From positions 1 through 39,618 of the forward strand of contig CACOWV010000006.1 of the NCBI GenBank assembly GCA_902630945.1: 39,618 nucleotides of DNA, given 5' to 3'. The notes under the pieces were generated by a model. The model ran no database searches. It had not been told where the DNA came from and worked only from the letters and a program-made list of their open reading frames with translations. Each line of letters opens with the position of its first letter. Within the stretch, counting starts at the first letter, position 1. The position numbers and the translations under genes were made by a program. Source of the DNA: an uncultured Pelagibacteraceae bacterium (GTDB taxonomy: Bacteria > Pseudomonadota > Alphaproteobacteria > Pelagibacterales > Pelagibacteraceae). Below, piece after piece: positions 17,387 through 26,865 of the stretch.

Positions 17387-20382
17387 TGCCCCAAGACTTT
17401 AGACTTAAAGATGGTGGATTGATAAATAGAGATAAAAAAATCTCATTTAAATTTAATGGAAAAGAATATTTTGGTTATGAGGGAGATACTTTAGCATCAG
17501 CTCTTATAGCTAATGGAGTCCATTTAATTGGTAGAAGCTTTAAGTATCATAGGCCAAGAGGTTTTTTTGGAGCAGGAGTTGATGAGCCATATGCAATAAT
17601 TCAACTATATAGAAATGGTGAAACTGAACCAAATATTAAAGCTACAGAACAAGAACTTTTCGAAGGTTTGGAGGCAAAAAGCGTAAATTGTTGGCCAAGT
17701 GTGAATTTTGATATAGGTGCAATAAATAATTATTTAAAAATTTTTCTTCCAGCAGGTTTTTATTACAAAACATTTATGTGGCCAAAAAGTTTTTGGTATA
17801 GAATTTATGAACCATTTATTAGAAAAGCTGCTGGATTAGGAACTGCCTCAATCAAACACGATAAAGAGAGATATGAACATAAGTATGAATATTGTGATTT
17901 ATTAGTTACTGGCTCAGGTCCATCTGGCTTAGCAAGTGCTTATGCAGCTGCTAAAAATGGAGCGAGAGTAATTTTGGCAGAGGATAAATCTAGATTTGGA
18001 GGAAGTTTACTTACGAGCGAAGTAAATATAGGAAATCAATCTGGAAAAGAATGGGCTGATAGTATTATTTCAGAGCTTAAAGAGATGCCAAACGTAACCG
18101 TCAAAAATAGATCTCAAGTTTTTGGTTATTACGATCATAATATGCTTGTAATGTCTGAAAGAATTAGTGATCATTTACCACAAACAAAAAAATTTCATCC
18201 TAAACAAAGACTTTGGTATATAAGAGCTAAAGAAGTTTTAATTTCATCTGGATCAATTGAAAGACCAATAGTGTTTGGAAATAACGATACACCAGGTGTG
18301 ATGTTATCTTCAGCAGCTAAAGAATATATTAAGGTTTACGGTGTTGTGGTTGGGAAAAATCCGCTTATATTTACAAATAACGATAGTGGTTATGAAACAG
18401 CAATTGAGTTTAAGAAGAATGGTATTAATCCAATTATTTTAGATACGAGAAAAGATCCTAATTCTGAAATTGTTGATGAGGCAAAAGATTTGGGAATTAG
18501 TATAAAAAATTCATATGTAGTTGTTGCTGCCCAAGGATACAAGAAAGTAAAATCAGCTGATATTGCAAAAATTTCAGATGATAAAGAACAACTTGGTGCA
18601 ATAGAAAATATAAAATGTGATTGTATTTGTGTTTCAGGGTTTTGGACACCGACAATACATTTAGCTTCTCAATCAGGAAATAAAACTAAGTTTAACGAAA
18701 ATATAGATGCATTTGTTCCAGGAATATCTAAACAAAATGAAAAGACAATAGGTGCTGCTAATGGAATTTTTACTTTAGATGAAACATTGAAGAGTTCATT
18801 TACAATAGGCCAAGAACTTTCAAAAAAAATAACAAATAATGATAATAAATTTTCTTTCCCAAATGTTGTTGAAAAAAAATCAACCGCACATGATAAATTT
18901 TGGTGCGTACCACTACCTAAGGGAAAAAATTATAAGCGGTTTTTGGATTTTCAAAATGATGTTGCTGTTTCAGATATAGAGATTGCTTTAAAAGAAGGTT
19001 ATCGTTCAATTGAACATGTAAAAAGATACACCACCCTTGGGATGGCCACAGACCAAGGTAAAACAAGTAACCTTAATGGATTACAATTGGTCTCAAAAAT
19101 AGAGAATAAAGTTGTTCCAGCAGTTGGACACACTACTTTTAGACCACCTTATACACCTGTTTCAATAGGAGCAATTGTTGGTAGAGAAGTTGGCAAACAC
19201 TCTAAGCCAACAAGAAAATCTCCAATGCATTCATGGCATGAAAAGAATAATGCTGTTTTTGTAGATGCAGGTGTATGGTTAAGACCTAGATATTATAAGC
19301 GAGGAAACGAAAATTTATTTGAAGCGTCAAAAAGAGAAGCTAAAAATGTCAGAACAAATGTTGGAGTTTGTGATGTTACTACACTTGGTAAAATAGATAT
19401 TAAAGGTCCAGATGCAGCAGAGCTTTTAAATAGGGTTTACACTAATGCATGGTTAAAGTTACCTGTAGGAAAAGCTAGATATGGCGTAATGTTAAGAGAA
19501 GATGGGATTGTTATGGATGATGGTACCACAACAAGAATATCTGAAAATCATTACCATATGACAACAACAACTGCACAAGCTGCAAATGTACTTTCTCATT
19601 TAGAGTATTACCTTCAATTAGTTTGGCCTGAGTTAAATGTGAATGTAGTTTCAACTACTGAACAATGGGCTGGGGCTGCTATCGCAGGACCAAAATCAAG
19701 AGATTTATTAAAGAAATTATTCCCAAAATCTGATGTATCAAACGAAGGACTTCCTTTTATGGGCTATTTGGAAGGTGATTTATTTGGCGTAAAAGCAAAG
19801 ATTTTTAGAATTTCATTTTCTGGTGAGCTTGCATATGAGGTGAATGTTGAGTCTGACAATGGAAATTTCATGTGGGAAAAAATTATTGAGGCTGGCCAAG
19901 AATTTAAAATTCAACCTTATGGTACTGAAGCATTATCAACTCTTCGAATAGAAATGGGACATGTTGCTGGCTCTGAATTAGATGGAAGAACTATCCCTTA
20001 TGATAACTCACTAGAGGGATTAATAAGTAAAAAGAAAGATTTTATTGGAAAAAGATCTCTATCAAGAAAAGCATTTACGGCAGACGATAGACAAAAAGTT
20101 GTAGGCGTAGTTCCTTTAGATAAAAAAACAAGTATTCCAGAGGGATCCCATTTGGTGAAAGACTCTAAAGCACCACTTCCAAATCCGAAATTGGGTTATA
20201 TCTCAGCTTCTTGCTGGAGTGTTGAGCATGATAATCCCTTTTCTTTAGCTATTATCAAAGATGGAAAAAACATGATTGGAAAAAAATTATTTGTAATGTC
20301 ACCACTTAAAAATAAGATAATACCAGTAGAAATAGTGTCTTCGCATTACGTTGATCCTAAAGGTGAGAGAGTAAGATCATGA
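17386..20382 (+). CDS. soxA: Sarcosine oxidase / N-methylglutamate dehydrogenase-type alpha subunit (SoxA/MgdC)
   Basis: 998 residues in three parts: an N-terminal Fer2_4-like segment (about 15-100, with [18 protein letters not shown]), a pyridine nucleotide-disulfide-like NAD(H)-binding region with GSGPSG (176-181), and a C-terminal GcvT-type folate domain (from about 615, with [10 protein letters not shown] and [12 protein letters not shown]). Oxidation of the N-methyl group occurs in the beta subunit; the iminium/formaldehyde equivalent passes to THF in this C-terminal domain as 5,10-methylene-THF. Overlaps the delta gene by one base and the gamma gene by four (ATGA). The full length rules out truncation. 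Substrate choice (sarcosine or N-methylglutamate) cannot be read from the sequence. Confidence 0.9.
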   Translation: MPQDFRLKDGGLINRDKKISFKFNGKEYFGYEGDTLASALIANGVHLIGRSFKYHRPRGFFGAGVDEPYAIIQLYRNGETEPNIKATEQELFEGLEAKSVNCWPSVNFDIGAINNYLKIFLPAGFYYKTFMWPKSFWYRIYEPFIRKAAGLGTASIKHDKERYEHKYEYCDLLVTGSGPSGLASAYAAAKNGARVILAEDKSRFGGSLLTSEVNIGNQSGKEWADSIISELKEMPNVTVKNRSQVFGYYDHNMLVMSERISDHLPQTKKFHPKQRLWYIRAKEVLISSGSIERPIVFGNNDTPGVMLSSAAKEYIKVYGVVVGKNPLIFTNNDSGYETAIEFKKNGINPIILDTRKDPNSEIVDEAKDLGISIKNSYVVVAAQGYKKVKSADIAKISDDKEQLGAIENIKCDCICVSGFWTPTIHLASQSGNKTKFNENIDAFVPGISKQNEKTIGAANGIFTLDETLKSSFTIGQELSKKITNNDNKFSFPNVVEKKSTAHDKFWCVPLPKGKNYKRFLDFQNDVAVSDIEIALKEGYRSIEHVKRYTTLGMATDQGKTSNLNGLQLVSKIENKVVPAVGHTTFRPPYTPVSIGAIVGREVGKHSKPTRKSPMHSWHEKNNAVFVDAGVWLRPRYYKRGNENLFEASKREAKNVRTNVGVCDVTTLGKIDIKGPDAAELLNRVYTNAWLKLPVGKARYGVMLREDGIVMDDGTTTRISENHYHMTTTTAQAANVLSHLEYYLQLVWPELNVNVVSTTEQWAGAAIAGPKSRDLLKKLFPKSDVSNEGLPFMGYLEGDLFGVKAKIFRISFSGELAYEVNVESDNGNFMWEKIIEAGQEFKIQPYGTEALSTLRIEMGHVAGSELDGRTIPYDNSLEGLISKKKDFIGKRSLSRKAFTADDRQKVVGVVPLDKKTSIPEGSHLVKDSKAPLPNPKLGYISASCWSVEHDNPFSLAIIKDGKNMIGKKLFVMSPLKNKIIPVEIVSSHYVDPKGERVRS

Positions 20383-20966
20383 GTTCAATATCAGCTTTGG
20401 CTAACATTCATTTATTAGGAAAATTTGGTGATCAAGAAGGAAAAAAAGAAAATGATCTGATAAAAATTTCTGAAATTAAAAATCTATTAATTGTTCAAAT
20501 AGTCCAATATAAAAGTTCTACAATTTCTCCTGATAAAATAAATATTGACAGTTTAAGTTTCGTTAATGAACCACTAAAAGTAATTTGTAATGATAATACA
20601 AGAATTTTGTGGAATAGTCCAAAAAATTGGTTTTTAATCTCAACTAAAAAAGAATTACTCAATAATATTTTATCAACATTTAAAGAGACAGATTTTGCAA
20701 TTACTGATTTGTCTCATTCAAGAGCGATAATTGAAATGGAAGGAAAAGATGCAATAGAGGTATTAAAAAAAGGATGTCCATTTAATTTTAATATTTTAAA
20801 GAAAAATAATTCAATTAATTCTTCATATAACAGCATAGCATTTACATTAGATATAATTAATGACAATCCAAACAGATTAAGATTGTTTGCACTCAGAAGT
20901 TTTGGTGAGTCTTTATATCACTCGATAACCGATGCTTCGTTGGAGTTTGGATATAAATCAATATAA
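20379..20966 (+). CDS. soxG: Sarcosine oxidase / N-methylglutamate dehydrogenase-type gamma subunit (SoxG/MgdD)
   Basis: 195 residues, a GcvT-related SoxG-type subunit. Recognised by position at the end of the beta-delta-alpha operon (4-bp ATGA overlap), size, and the segments [13 protein letters not shown] and [28 protein letters not shown], which match the SoxG pattern of an LGPDEWL-like strand followed by DxSxxR and a GxxAxxLLxKGCP motif. It stabilises the complex against the alpha-subunit folate domain. Ends 5 bp from the convergent EamA gene. Confidence 0.85.
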   Translation: MSSISALANIHLLGKFGDQEGKKENDLIKISEIKNLLIVQIVQYKSSTISPDKINIDSLSFVNEPLKVICNDNTRILWNSPKNWFLISTKKELLNNILSTFKETDFAITDLSHSRAIIEMEGKDAIEVLKKGCPFNFNILKKNNSINSSYNSIAFTLDIINDNPNRLRLFALRSFGESLYHSITDASLEFGYKSI

Positions 20967-20971
20967 AAACT

Positions 20972-21820
20972 CTAATCTCTTGTCGCTATATAAACACCTA
21001 TAGAAGTAATTAAAAAGCCCACAATATCCAAAGTAGTTAAATTTTCATCTAAAAAAAACCATGCCATGATAGCTGAAACTGCAGGAATTAAAAAAAATAT
21101 TGATACCGTTTTACTTGCAGAGTTTTTTTTAATTAAGAACATTAGTATAGTGAAAGCTCCAAATGAAACTAAAAATATTTGGTGCCCCATAGCTATTAAA
21201 AAAGTAGATGAAAAATTTATATATGCTTCAGTAAAAAAAATGACTATTAAAATATGGAATAAACATCCCCCAATAGCTTGATAGAAATTACTTACAGTGA
21301 GAGGAAGGTTTTTACTTAGTTTTTTTTGCCAAATCGTAGATGTTGTTATCGCAGTCAATGCTATTAAAGTTGCTACTAAACCAAAAATAGGTATTTCTGA
21401 GCCCAAATCTAAACCTAAAACTAACGCCGCTCCAATAAATCCTAGAAAAGCACCGATCCATTGTTTTATTGTAACCTTCTCATTAAGTATTGGTCCGCTT
21501 AATATATTTGTTAATATTGGCTGTAAAGTTACAATCAAAGCAGCTATTCCTGTTGGCATTCCAATTGAAATAGAAAAAAAAACTCCTCCCAAATAAAATC
21601 CATGAAACAAGACTCCGCTTAAGGTTGACTCAATTAAATTTGATCTTTTAATAAATATAGAGTTTTTTGAGTAAATTGAAAAAATATAGAATCCAACTGC
21701 AACAAAAAAAAATCGAAAAGCTAAAGCTGAGAAAGGATCGCTATTGTCCACTATCGGTTTCGTAGTTATAAATGCTGACGACCAAAGTAAGATAAAGGTT
21801 ATTGGAAAAATTCTGATCAT
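20972..21820 (-). CDS. EamA/DMT-family membrane transporter
   Basis: 282 residues, about ten predicted transmembrane helices in two EamA repeats (ILLWSSAFITTKPIV at the N-terminus; second repeat begins near LVATLIALTAITTSTIWQKK). The motif order AALIVTLQPILTNILSGPILNEKVTIKQWIG-type is typical of the 10-TMS drug/metabolite transporter family. Usually an exporter of amino acids or other small metabolites. Stands alone, with 136 bp upstream before the divergent lipoprotein gene. Substrate unknown. Confidence 0.88.
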   Translation of the reverse strand: MIRIFPITFILLWSSAFITTKPIVDNSDPFSALAFRFFFVAVGFYIFSIYSKNSIFIKRSNLIESTLSGVLFHGFYLGGVFFSISIGMPTGIAALIVTLQPILTNILSGPILNEKVTIKQWIGAFLGFIGAALVLGLDLGSEIPIFGLVATLIALTAITTSTIWQKKLSKNLPLTVSNFYQAIGGCLFHILIVIFFTEAYINFSSTFLIAMGHQIFLVSFGAFTILMFLIKKNSASKTVSIFFLIPAVSAIMAWFFLDENLTTLDIVGFLITSIGVYIATRD

Positions 21821-21956
21821 TTTAGGTTTTATAAAAAAAATTTACTTACATTTGATTCTCAAATTTAGTTAAATTTGTCTATGAAATTAAAGCCTTTTGA
21901 GTATAAATATAATTCTACCTTGAGTTGTATATCAAAATCCTTAAGATTCTCAAACA

Positions 21957-22280
21957 ATGATAAATAAAAAAATTTTAATTGGACTATCTATTTTTGGGCT
22001 TCTGAGCGCCTGCACGTCTCCAACTGTTATGATTGGGCCGGCATACACTTTCACCTCAACTGGAAGCATAGCACAAGCTGGATTAACCTACGGCTCAAAT
22101 GAACTGGTCACAAATTACACTGGAAAAACTGCTATTGAAAATTTAGAGACAATAACTTCAAACAACTTATCCATAAAAAAAAATATTCATAAAAAAACTT
22201 TGGAAAGTGAGGATTTCTATCACTTAGTTAAAAATAGAATCAAGAAAACGAGAAATATTATTAAATCTTCTAGTCAATAA
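21957..22280 (+). CDS. Small putative lipoprotein
   Basis: 107 residues. An N-terminal lipoprotein signal ends in lipobox LLSAC (Cys19), so the mature protein would be lipid-anchored in the envelope. A glycine/threonine-rich middle (GPAYTFTSTGSIAQAGLTYG) is followed by a basic C-terminal tail (IKKNIHKKT, KNRIKKTRNIIKSSSQ). Similar small SAR11 lipoproteins have this layout. Function unknown. Its 3' end overlaps the convergent 145-residue gene by 11 bp. Confidence 0.72.
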   Translation: MINKKILIGLSIFGLLSACTSPTVMIGPAYTFTSTGSIAQAGLTYGSNELVTNYTGKTAIENLETITSNNLSIKKNIHKKTLESEDFYHLVKNRIKKTRNIIKSSSQ

Positions 22281-22707
22281 TATTGAGAACGATCAAATTA
22301 TTTTTTTTTGTTTCTTTGCACCATAATTCATAGCTTTCACACATTCTCCATAAATGGTCAAAAGCACGCTGGGATATTTCAAGTGGAAAATGACTTTTTG
22401 CGTAATAAAGTTCAGGAAATTTAATTAATTGTTTTATCATAACATCTTTTTGAATTTGGAGTAATTTTAATGTTTCTTCGGGTATTTTCTTTTTAGTTCT
22501 TTTGTCAATAAAACCATTTTTTTTTAACTTATTTATAAGGGTATCATGAAATTTTCCACTACTTATTTCTTGATAAGCTTCAGAACTAATAAATGCTTCA
22601 ATTGCATTGATGTTTGTAAAATCTGGATTTTTTTTTTTAATTTCACAGACTTTTAAGTATATTAATTCAGCTGCTAGCAGCACATAAGGCTTTTCTTTTG
22701 ATCGCAT
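22270..22707 (-). CDS. Conserved-looking helical protein of unknown function, coupled to a racemase gene
   Basis: 145 residues, predominantly helical, with two cysteines near the C-terminus (WRMCESYELWCKET). No signal peptide or membrane helix. Family not recognised. Its ATG overlaps the stop of the upstream aspartate/glutamate racemase gene by one base, so the two proteins are made together. The second half (LEISQRAFDHLWRMCESYELW) is rich in aromatics, suggesting a folded domain rather than a spurious reading frame. Confidence 0.6.
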   Translation of the reverse strand: MRSKEKPYVLLAAELIYLKVCEIKKKNPDFTNINAIEAFISSEAYQEISSGKFHDTLINKLKKNGFIDKRTKKKIPEETLKLLQIQKDVMIKQLIKFPELYYAKSHFPLEISQRAFDHLWRMCESYELWCKETKKNNLIVLNIID

Positions 22708-23456
22708 TATTTATTTTTATATTTTTTCATTGCAGCATTAGCTAAAATTAGGTTAGGGTCTAGAAATATTTTGGAAGATTTAATTGTTTTCAAAGATTTA
22801 AAAGCAAATATTGCTATAGGAAGTTCAGTACATCCAAGAATTATTTTTTTACATTTTTTTTTAATCAAATAATTAATTGCAGGTTTAATAATTTTGTTTG
22901 CTAATTTAACTTTTCCCATTTTAACCAGTCTTATTGCTTTATTTACTGATTTATCTTGGGTAATTTTATTAGGAAAAATTAGTTTATAGTCTTTATCAAA
23001 AAATTTATTATAAATTCCAGTTTTTAAGGTTCCTTCAGTTGCAAGTAAACCTATTGAAGAATTTTTTTTACATTTTTTTTTTGTATAATAAAAAACTTCC
23101 TCAGGCATGTTAATTATCGGTAACTTTATTTTATCTTTTAAGTCATTATACCAATAGTGAGCTGTATTACATGGAATTACTATAAATTTGCATTTACTTT
23201 TTTTTAAAAGTTTACATCCATTCTCTAAACTTTTTAATACTGATAAATATTTTTTTTTATTTTTTTTGTTTTTAATTTTATTAGATAATTTTTTCGTATG
23301 AATTCCTATTGACTCAGGTCTTCCTGGTATATTTGATTTATTATACAGTAAGAATAATGGATAGTCCTGGTCTATGTTTCCTCTGTATAATTTTGCAAGT
23401 TTATTACAAAAATCAAGACCAGCTTGGGTTCCCATTCCACCTAAAATACCAATCAT
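22707..23456 (-). CDS. Aspartate/glutamate racemase family protein
   Basis: 249 residues. N-terminal GILGGMGTQAGLDF and the two catalytic-cysteine motifs, VIPCNTAHYWY (about 97-107) and IILGCTELPIAI (about 206-217), show the PLP-independent Asp/Glu racemase superfamily. Such enzymes interconvert L- and D-aspartate or glutamate; other members are hydantoin racemases or maleate isomerases. It has an unusual lysine content, with runs such as KNKKNKKK. Followed on the same strand by the 145-residue unknown gene. Physiological substrate not assignable. Confidence 0.88.
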   Translation of the reverse strand: MIGILGGMGTQAGLDFCNKLAKLYRGNIDQDYPLFLLYNKSNIPGRPESIGIHTKKLSNKIKNKKNKKKYLSVLKSLENGCKLLKKSKCKFIVIPCNTAHYWYNDLKDKIKLPIINMPEEVFYYTKKKCKKNSSIGLLATEGTLKTGIYNKFFDKDYKLIFPNKITQDKSVNKAIRLVKMGKVKLANKIIKPAINYLIKKKCKKIILGCTELPIAIFAFKSLKTIKSSKIFLDPNLILANAAMKKYKNK

Positions 23457-23567
23457 AGTAAATCTTACTAGTTCTATATTTAGATTGCTTAATTGGCTAC
23501 AAAAATAAATTAACTTTAATTAATAAAAATTAAAATAGTTTATAGCCAATTAATGATTGTGTGAAAA

Positions 23568-23774
23568 TTATGCAGTTTTTAAGTTAACTGCTGAAGGACC
23601 TTTAGGACCATCTTCAACATCGAAAGTCAAAGCTTGACCCTCATCTAAACCGTTCATACCAGCATCTCTTACAGCTGAAACATGTACAAACACATCTTTT
23701 TCTTTATCTTCTCTTTCAATAAAACCAAAACCTTTGGTTGGATTGAACCATTTTACTTTACCTTGTAGACTCAT
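23568..23774 (-). CDS. cspA: Cold-shock domain protein (CspA family)
   Basis: 68 residues, a single cold-shock domain. RNP1 KGFGFIER (residues 14-21) and RNP2 VFVHVSAV (28-35) are intact, with the starting [11 protein letters not shown]. Binds single-stranded RNA/DNA as an RNA chaperone. Stands alone with an AT-rich leader of about 115 bp containing an 8-bp perfect hairpin, which fits the general theme of structured csp leaders. Confidence 0.95.
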   Translation of the reverse strand: MSLQGKVKWFNPTKGFGFIEREDKEKDVFVHVSAVRDAGMNGLDEGQALTFDVEDGPKGPSAVNLKTA

Positions 23775-23806
23775 ATTTATCTTCTTACTTATTGTTATAT
23801 TAATTT

Positions 23807-23826
23807 ATTACTTATAATTAAGTAAT
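23807..23826. promoter_or_regulatory. Inverted repeat in cspA leader
   Basis: Perfect 8-bp arms ATTACTTA (23807-23814) and TAAGTAAT (23819-23826) separated by TAAT, ending 33 bp before the cspA ATG. Could fold in the mRNA leader or serve as an operator. All bases but two are A/T, so the hairpin would be weak and temperature-sensitive. Confidence 0.35.
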
Positions 23827-23890
23827 TCAGCTTTCTTTATAATTTGAGGGGTTTTGTCAACAAAATTGATTACATTCGAGACTTTTTATC

Positions 23891-24358
23891 TTAATTGTTG
23901 CTTATAAGTTTTGTTAAATAAATTGAATTTATATCCTCTTTGTAGTGAGCAAAGGGTTTACATGGCTTAAAATCACATTTTTTAAATAGTTTTCTTGCTG
24001 GATCAAAAAATTTTCCAGCACCAGTCTCAATACTTATTCTTTTTATACCTAATTTTTTAGCCTCACCTATCAAGTGTTCTATAACTTTAATACCATTACC
24101 TTTATTTCTAAAATTCTCGTGAATTCTTATTGATTTAAACTCACCATGATCTTTATTTAAAAATTTTAAAGCTCCACATCCAAATATTTTTTCATTTTCC
24201 CATAAGCTCCAAAATTTAATTGTTGAAACTCTAAGTCCTGGGATATCTAATACGTGGGCACTTCCCTCTGGTGATGCTGCTCTTAATTCAATAAAATGTT
24301 TTGTTAAAAGTCTATTTACTTCTGGATGATCAAAATTTCCCTCTATAGATTTAAGCAT
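23891..24358 (-). CDS. GNAT-family N-acetyltransferase
   Basis: 155 residues. The acetyl-CoA binding motif is ESIRIHENFRNKGNGIKVIEHLI (written in parts: IRIHENFRNKGNG, IKVIEHLI), the R/Q-x-x-G-x-G/A signature of GNAT proteins, near residue 80-100. The N-terminus (LLTKHFIELRAASPEGS) and the phrase ISIETGAGKFFDPARKLF resemble the YncA/ArgA-like small acetyltransferases. It is the last gene of a purE-purK-GNAT unit and overlaps the purK stop by one base (TAATG). Substrate unknown. Confidence 0.85.
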   Translation of the reverse strand: MLKSIEGNFDHPEVNRLLTKHFIELRAASPEGSAHVLDIPGLRVSTIKFWSLWENEKIFGCGALKFLNKDHGEFKSIRIHENFRNKGNGIKVIEHLIGEAKKLGIKRISIETGAGKFFDPARKLFKKCDFKPCKPFAHYKEDINSIYLTKLISNN

Positions 24359-25404
24359 TATATTAAAGTTGTTATATGGCCCATTTTTCTTTTTTCTTTA
24401 ATTTCTTTTTTAAGGTAATCAAAGAAAAATTCATTATCATTTAATTTGATATTCTTTCTATATGGTTCTATTTGTTTTCCAATAAGATTAACCATTTTAG
24501 CATTATGTAATTTTTTAAGTGGAATTTTTTCAAGAGAACAAACAGCTCTTATATGGTTTTCAAATTGACTTACGTTATATGCATTTATAGTTAAGTGACC
24601 AGAATTATGGACTCTTGGAGCAATTTCATTAACATACAAATTTTCATTTCTATCAATAAAAAATTCAACACATAAAGTTCCAATGTATTTTAATTCCTCC
24701 GCAATACGACTTGCCCAATCTTTAGATTGATCCAATATATTTTTAGTTATATCGGCTGGAATGATTGAATATTTAAGTATTTGATCTTGATGAGTATTTT
24801 CAATTGGTTCATAAATCTCATAATTATTAATTCCAAATCGAGTAACAATTACAGAAATTTCTTTTTTTAGTTTTACTAATTTTTCAAGAATATAACTTTG
24901 TGAAAAATCGATGTTGAGTTTATTGATATCTTCAATAGTTTTTATTGGAAACTGACCTTTACCGTCATATCCCATTGTCGTTGTTTTTAAAATACCTGGA
25001 AGAAAATCACCCAAAGTTTCAATATCAGATTTTTTTTCCACCGAAACATATCTTGTTGTCCTAATATTGAGCTTATTAACGAAATCCTTTTCAGCAATTC
25101 TATGTTGAATTAATCTATTAACAGATGGCTTTGGTAAAACAGGTTTAAATTTATTAATTTCATATAAAGTATCGAATGGAATATTTTCAAACTCATAAGT
25201 TACTAAATCAACCTTTTGAATAAAATTTTGTATCTTTATTTTATCATCATATTTTCCAAATATAAAATCATCACAAAAATTTTGTGCAGGTGCATCAAAA
25301 TCATCACAATAAATAGTAGTTTTAATATTTAACTTTTTTGCAGCAACTGAAAGCAAACTACCTAATTGACCTCCACCAATAATACCTATTTTTTTTTCAG
25401 ACAT
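24358..25404 (-). CDS. purK: 5-(carboxyamino)imidazole ribonucleotide synthase PurK
   Basis: 348 residues, ATP-grasp enzyme. N-terminal IGIIGGGQLGSLLSVAA (about 5-21) and the ATP-grasp core with TTTMGYDGKGQF and CVEFFIDRNENLYVNEIAPRVHNSGH identify PurK, including the conserved EIAPRxHNSGH motif. It forms N5-CAIR from AIR, bicarbonate and ATP in purine biosynthesis. Located 3 bp downstream of purE and one-base coupled to the GNAT gene. Confidence 0.96.
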   Translation of the reverse strand: MSEKKIGIIGGGQLGSLLSVAAKKLNIKTTIYCDDFDAPAQNFCDDFIFGKYDDKIKIQNFIQKVDLVTYEFENIPFDTLYEINKFKPVLPKPSVNRLIQHRIAEKDFVNKLNIRTTRYVSVEKKSDIETLGDFLPGILKTTTMGYDGKGQFPIKTIEDINKLNIDFSQSYILEKLVKLKKEISVIVTRFGINNYEIYEPIENTHQDQILKYSIIPADITKNILDQSKDWASRIAEELKYIGTLCVEFFIDRNENLYVNEIAPRVHNSGHLTINAYNVSQFENHIRAVCSLEKIPLKKLHNAKMVNLIGKQIEPYRKNIKLNDNEFFFDYLKKEIKEKRKMGHITTLI

Positions 25405-25407
25405 TCT

Positions 25408-25890
25408 TTATTTAGGATTTTTTTTTACAGATTTTGTTTGTGTCAATCTCCAACTTTTTAATCTTTTATTGATAGTGGGATTATCTATTCCAATTATTGA
25501 TGCAGCTAAAAGAGCTGCATTTATAGCTCCATCCTCTCCAATCGCTAAAGTTCCAACAGGTATCCCTTTTGGCATTTGAGCAATAGATAGTAGGCTATCT
25601 AATCCTTTAAGTTTTTTGCTTTCAATTGGTACACCTAGAACTGGAATTGTAGTTAGTGCTGATATCATTCCAGGCAAATGAGCAGACCCACCAGCCCCAG
25701 CAATTATTACTGATATTCCGTTTTTTTCAGCATTTTTCGCATATTTAAACATTCGTTCAGGCGTTCTATGAGCAGATATAATTTTTGTTTCAAAACTGAT
25801 ATTTAATAATCTCAAAATTTTTTGAGATAGTTTCATTATTTTAAAGTCAGATTGACTCCCCATCACTATAGATACTTTTTTAGACATCAA
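25408..25890 (-). CDS. purE: N5-CAIR mutase PurE
   Basis: 160 residues. [24 protein letters not shown] and [11 protein letters not shown] are the class I PurE signatures, including the catalytic His in SAHRTP. Converts N5-CAIR to CAIR. First gene of purE-purK-GNAT; 118 bp separates it from the divergent FkbM-like gene, which holds both promoters. A second potential start is at residue 2 (MMSKK). Confidence 0.96.
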   Translation of the reverse strand: MMSKKVSIVMGSQSDFKIMKLSQKILRLLNISFETKIISAHRTPERMFKYAKNAEKNGISVIIAGAGGSAHLPGMISALTTIPVLGVPIESKKLKGLDSLLSIAQMPKGIPVGTLAIGEDGAINAALLAASIIGIDNPTINKRLKSWRLTQTKSVKKNPK

Positions 25891-26008
25891 AATTCATTTA
25901 TTAAAAGTAAAGGTTATTTCAAAATACTTTAAATATTTCAATAAAAATAGAATGTTAATTAAACTTAATTGGATGGCCTTTTATATGAAATACTATAATA
26001 ATTAAGTT

Positions 26009-26863
26009 ATGGAAAGATATTCTCAAAATGATGAAGATGTATTTATATTAGAAATGTTTAAAAAAAAAAGCCTAGAGAATTGTTTTTTTTTTGAATTTGG
26101 GGCCTGGGATGGAATTTATTTAAGCAATTGTAGACTTTTATACGAAAATAATTGGTCAGGTTGTTTTGTTGAATATGATAAAAAAAAATTTCAAGAATTA
26201 CAAAATAATTATAAAAATAGTAATAATATAATTTTGATTAATGATAAAATTGATCCTGAAAAAAAAAATATTAATGAATTAATTAAAAATTATAATATTT
26301 CAAAAATAGATGTTTTGTCTATAGATGTTGATGGTAGAGATTTGTCGATTTGGAAAAGTCTTAACATTTTATCTCCTAATATAGTTGTAATAGAATTTAA
26401 TGACACAATACCTTTTGATACAATTTTTGAAGATATGACAAATAAAAGTATAGGCAGTAGTTTTCCAGCTATTAACAATTATGCAAAAAGTAAAGGATAT
26501 GAATTAATTAAAGCAACAAGGGATAATTTGATATATTCTAAAAAAGAATTTAACAATGGCATGTTTAAACCATTAACTCAATTAGAATTATACGATCTGT
26601 GTAAACCCATTAGAGTTGGTTTTAATAATTTTGGTGAATATTTGTTTTTTAATAATCATAAATTAGAATTCAATGAACTATTTAGAAGTCCTCTTGTAAA
26701 ATCATTTATAACGTTTCAACCTATTCCAAAATTTTTAAGAAAAATGACAGATACAAATGGTAAGGGAGCAAAACTTTTAAAAAGAATTTATTCATTAATA
26801 GTATTAATTTTATTGCGACCAAATTTATTTATAAAGTATTTATTTGGGAAAATTAGGAAATAA
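26009..26863 (+). CDS. FkbM-like SAM-dependent methyltransferase
   Basis: 284 residues. The FFFEFGAWDGIYLSNCRLL segment (about 26-44) is the FkbM-type SAM-binding GxxxGxxS-like motif I, followed by acidic CFVEYDKKKF (motif with ribose-binding Glu) and VLSIDVDGRDLSIWK (motif post-II). FkbM proteins O-methylate sugars, polyketides or glycans. A C-terminal basic helix (SLIVLILLRPNLFIKYLFG) looks amphipathic or membrane-associating. It is two bases from the M19-like gene and so probably cotranscribed with the unknown four-gene run, though its role there is unclear. Methyl acceptor unknown. Confidence 0.78.
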   Translation: MERYSQNDEDVFILEMFKKKSLENCFFFEFGAWDGIYLSNCRLLYENNWSGCFVEYDKKKFQELQNNYKNSNNIILINDKIDPEKKNINELIKNYNISKIDVLSIDVDGRDLSIWKSLNILSPNIVVIEFNDTIPFDTIFEDMTNKSIGSSFPAINNYAKSKGYELIKATRDNLIYSKKEFNNGMFKPLTQLELYDLCKPIRVGFNNFGEYLFFNNHKLEFNELFRSPLVKSFITFQPIPKFLRKMTDTNGKGAKLLKRIYSLIVLILLRPNLFIKYLFGKIRK

Positions 26864-26865
26864 TT

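Noticed and set aside
22840-23300. Poly-lysine/A-T runs in the racemase gene suggesting a frameshifted or decaying gene
   Set aside because: Both catalytic Cys motifs and the full length are intact, so lysine richness probably reflects low-GC codon bias.
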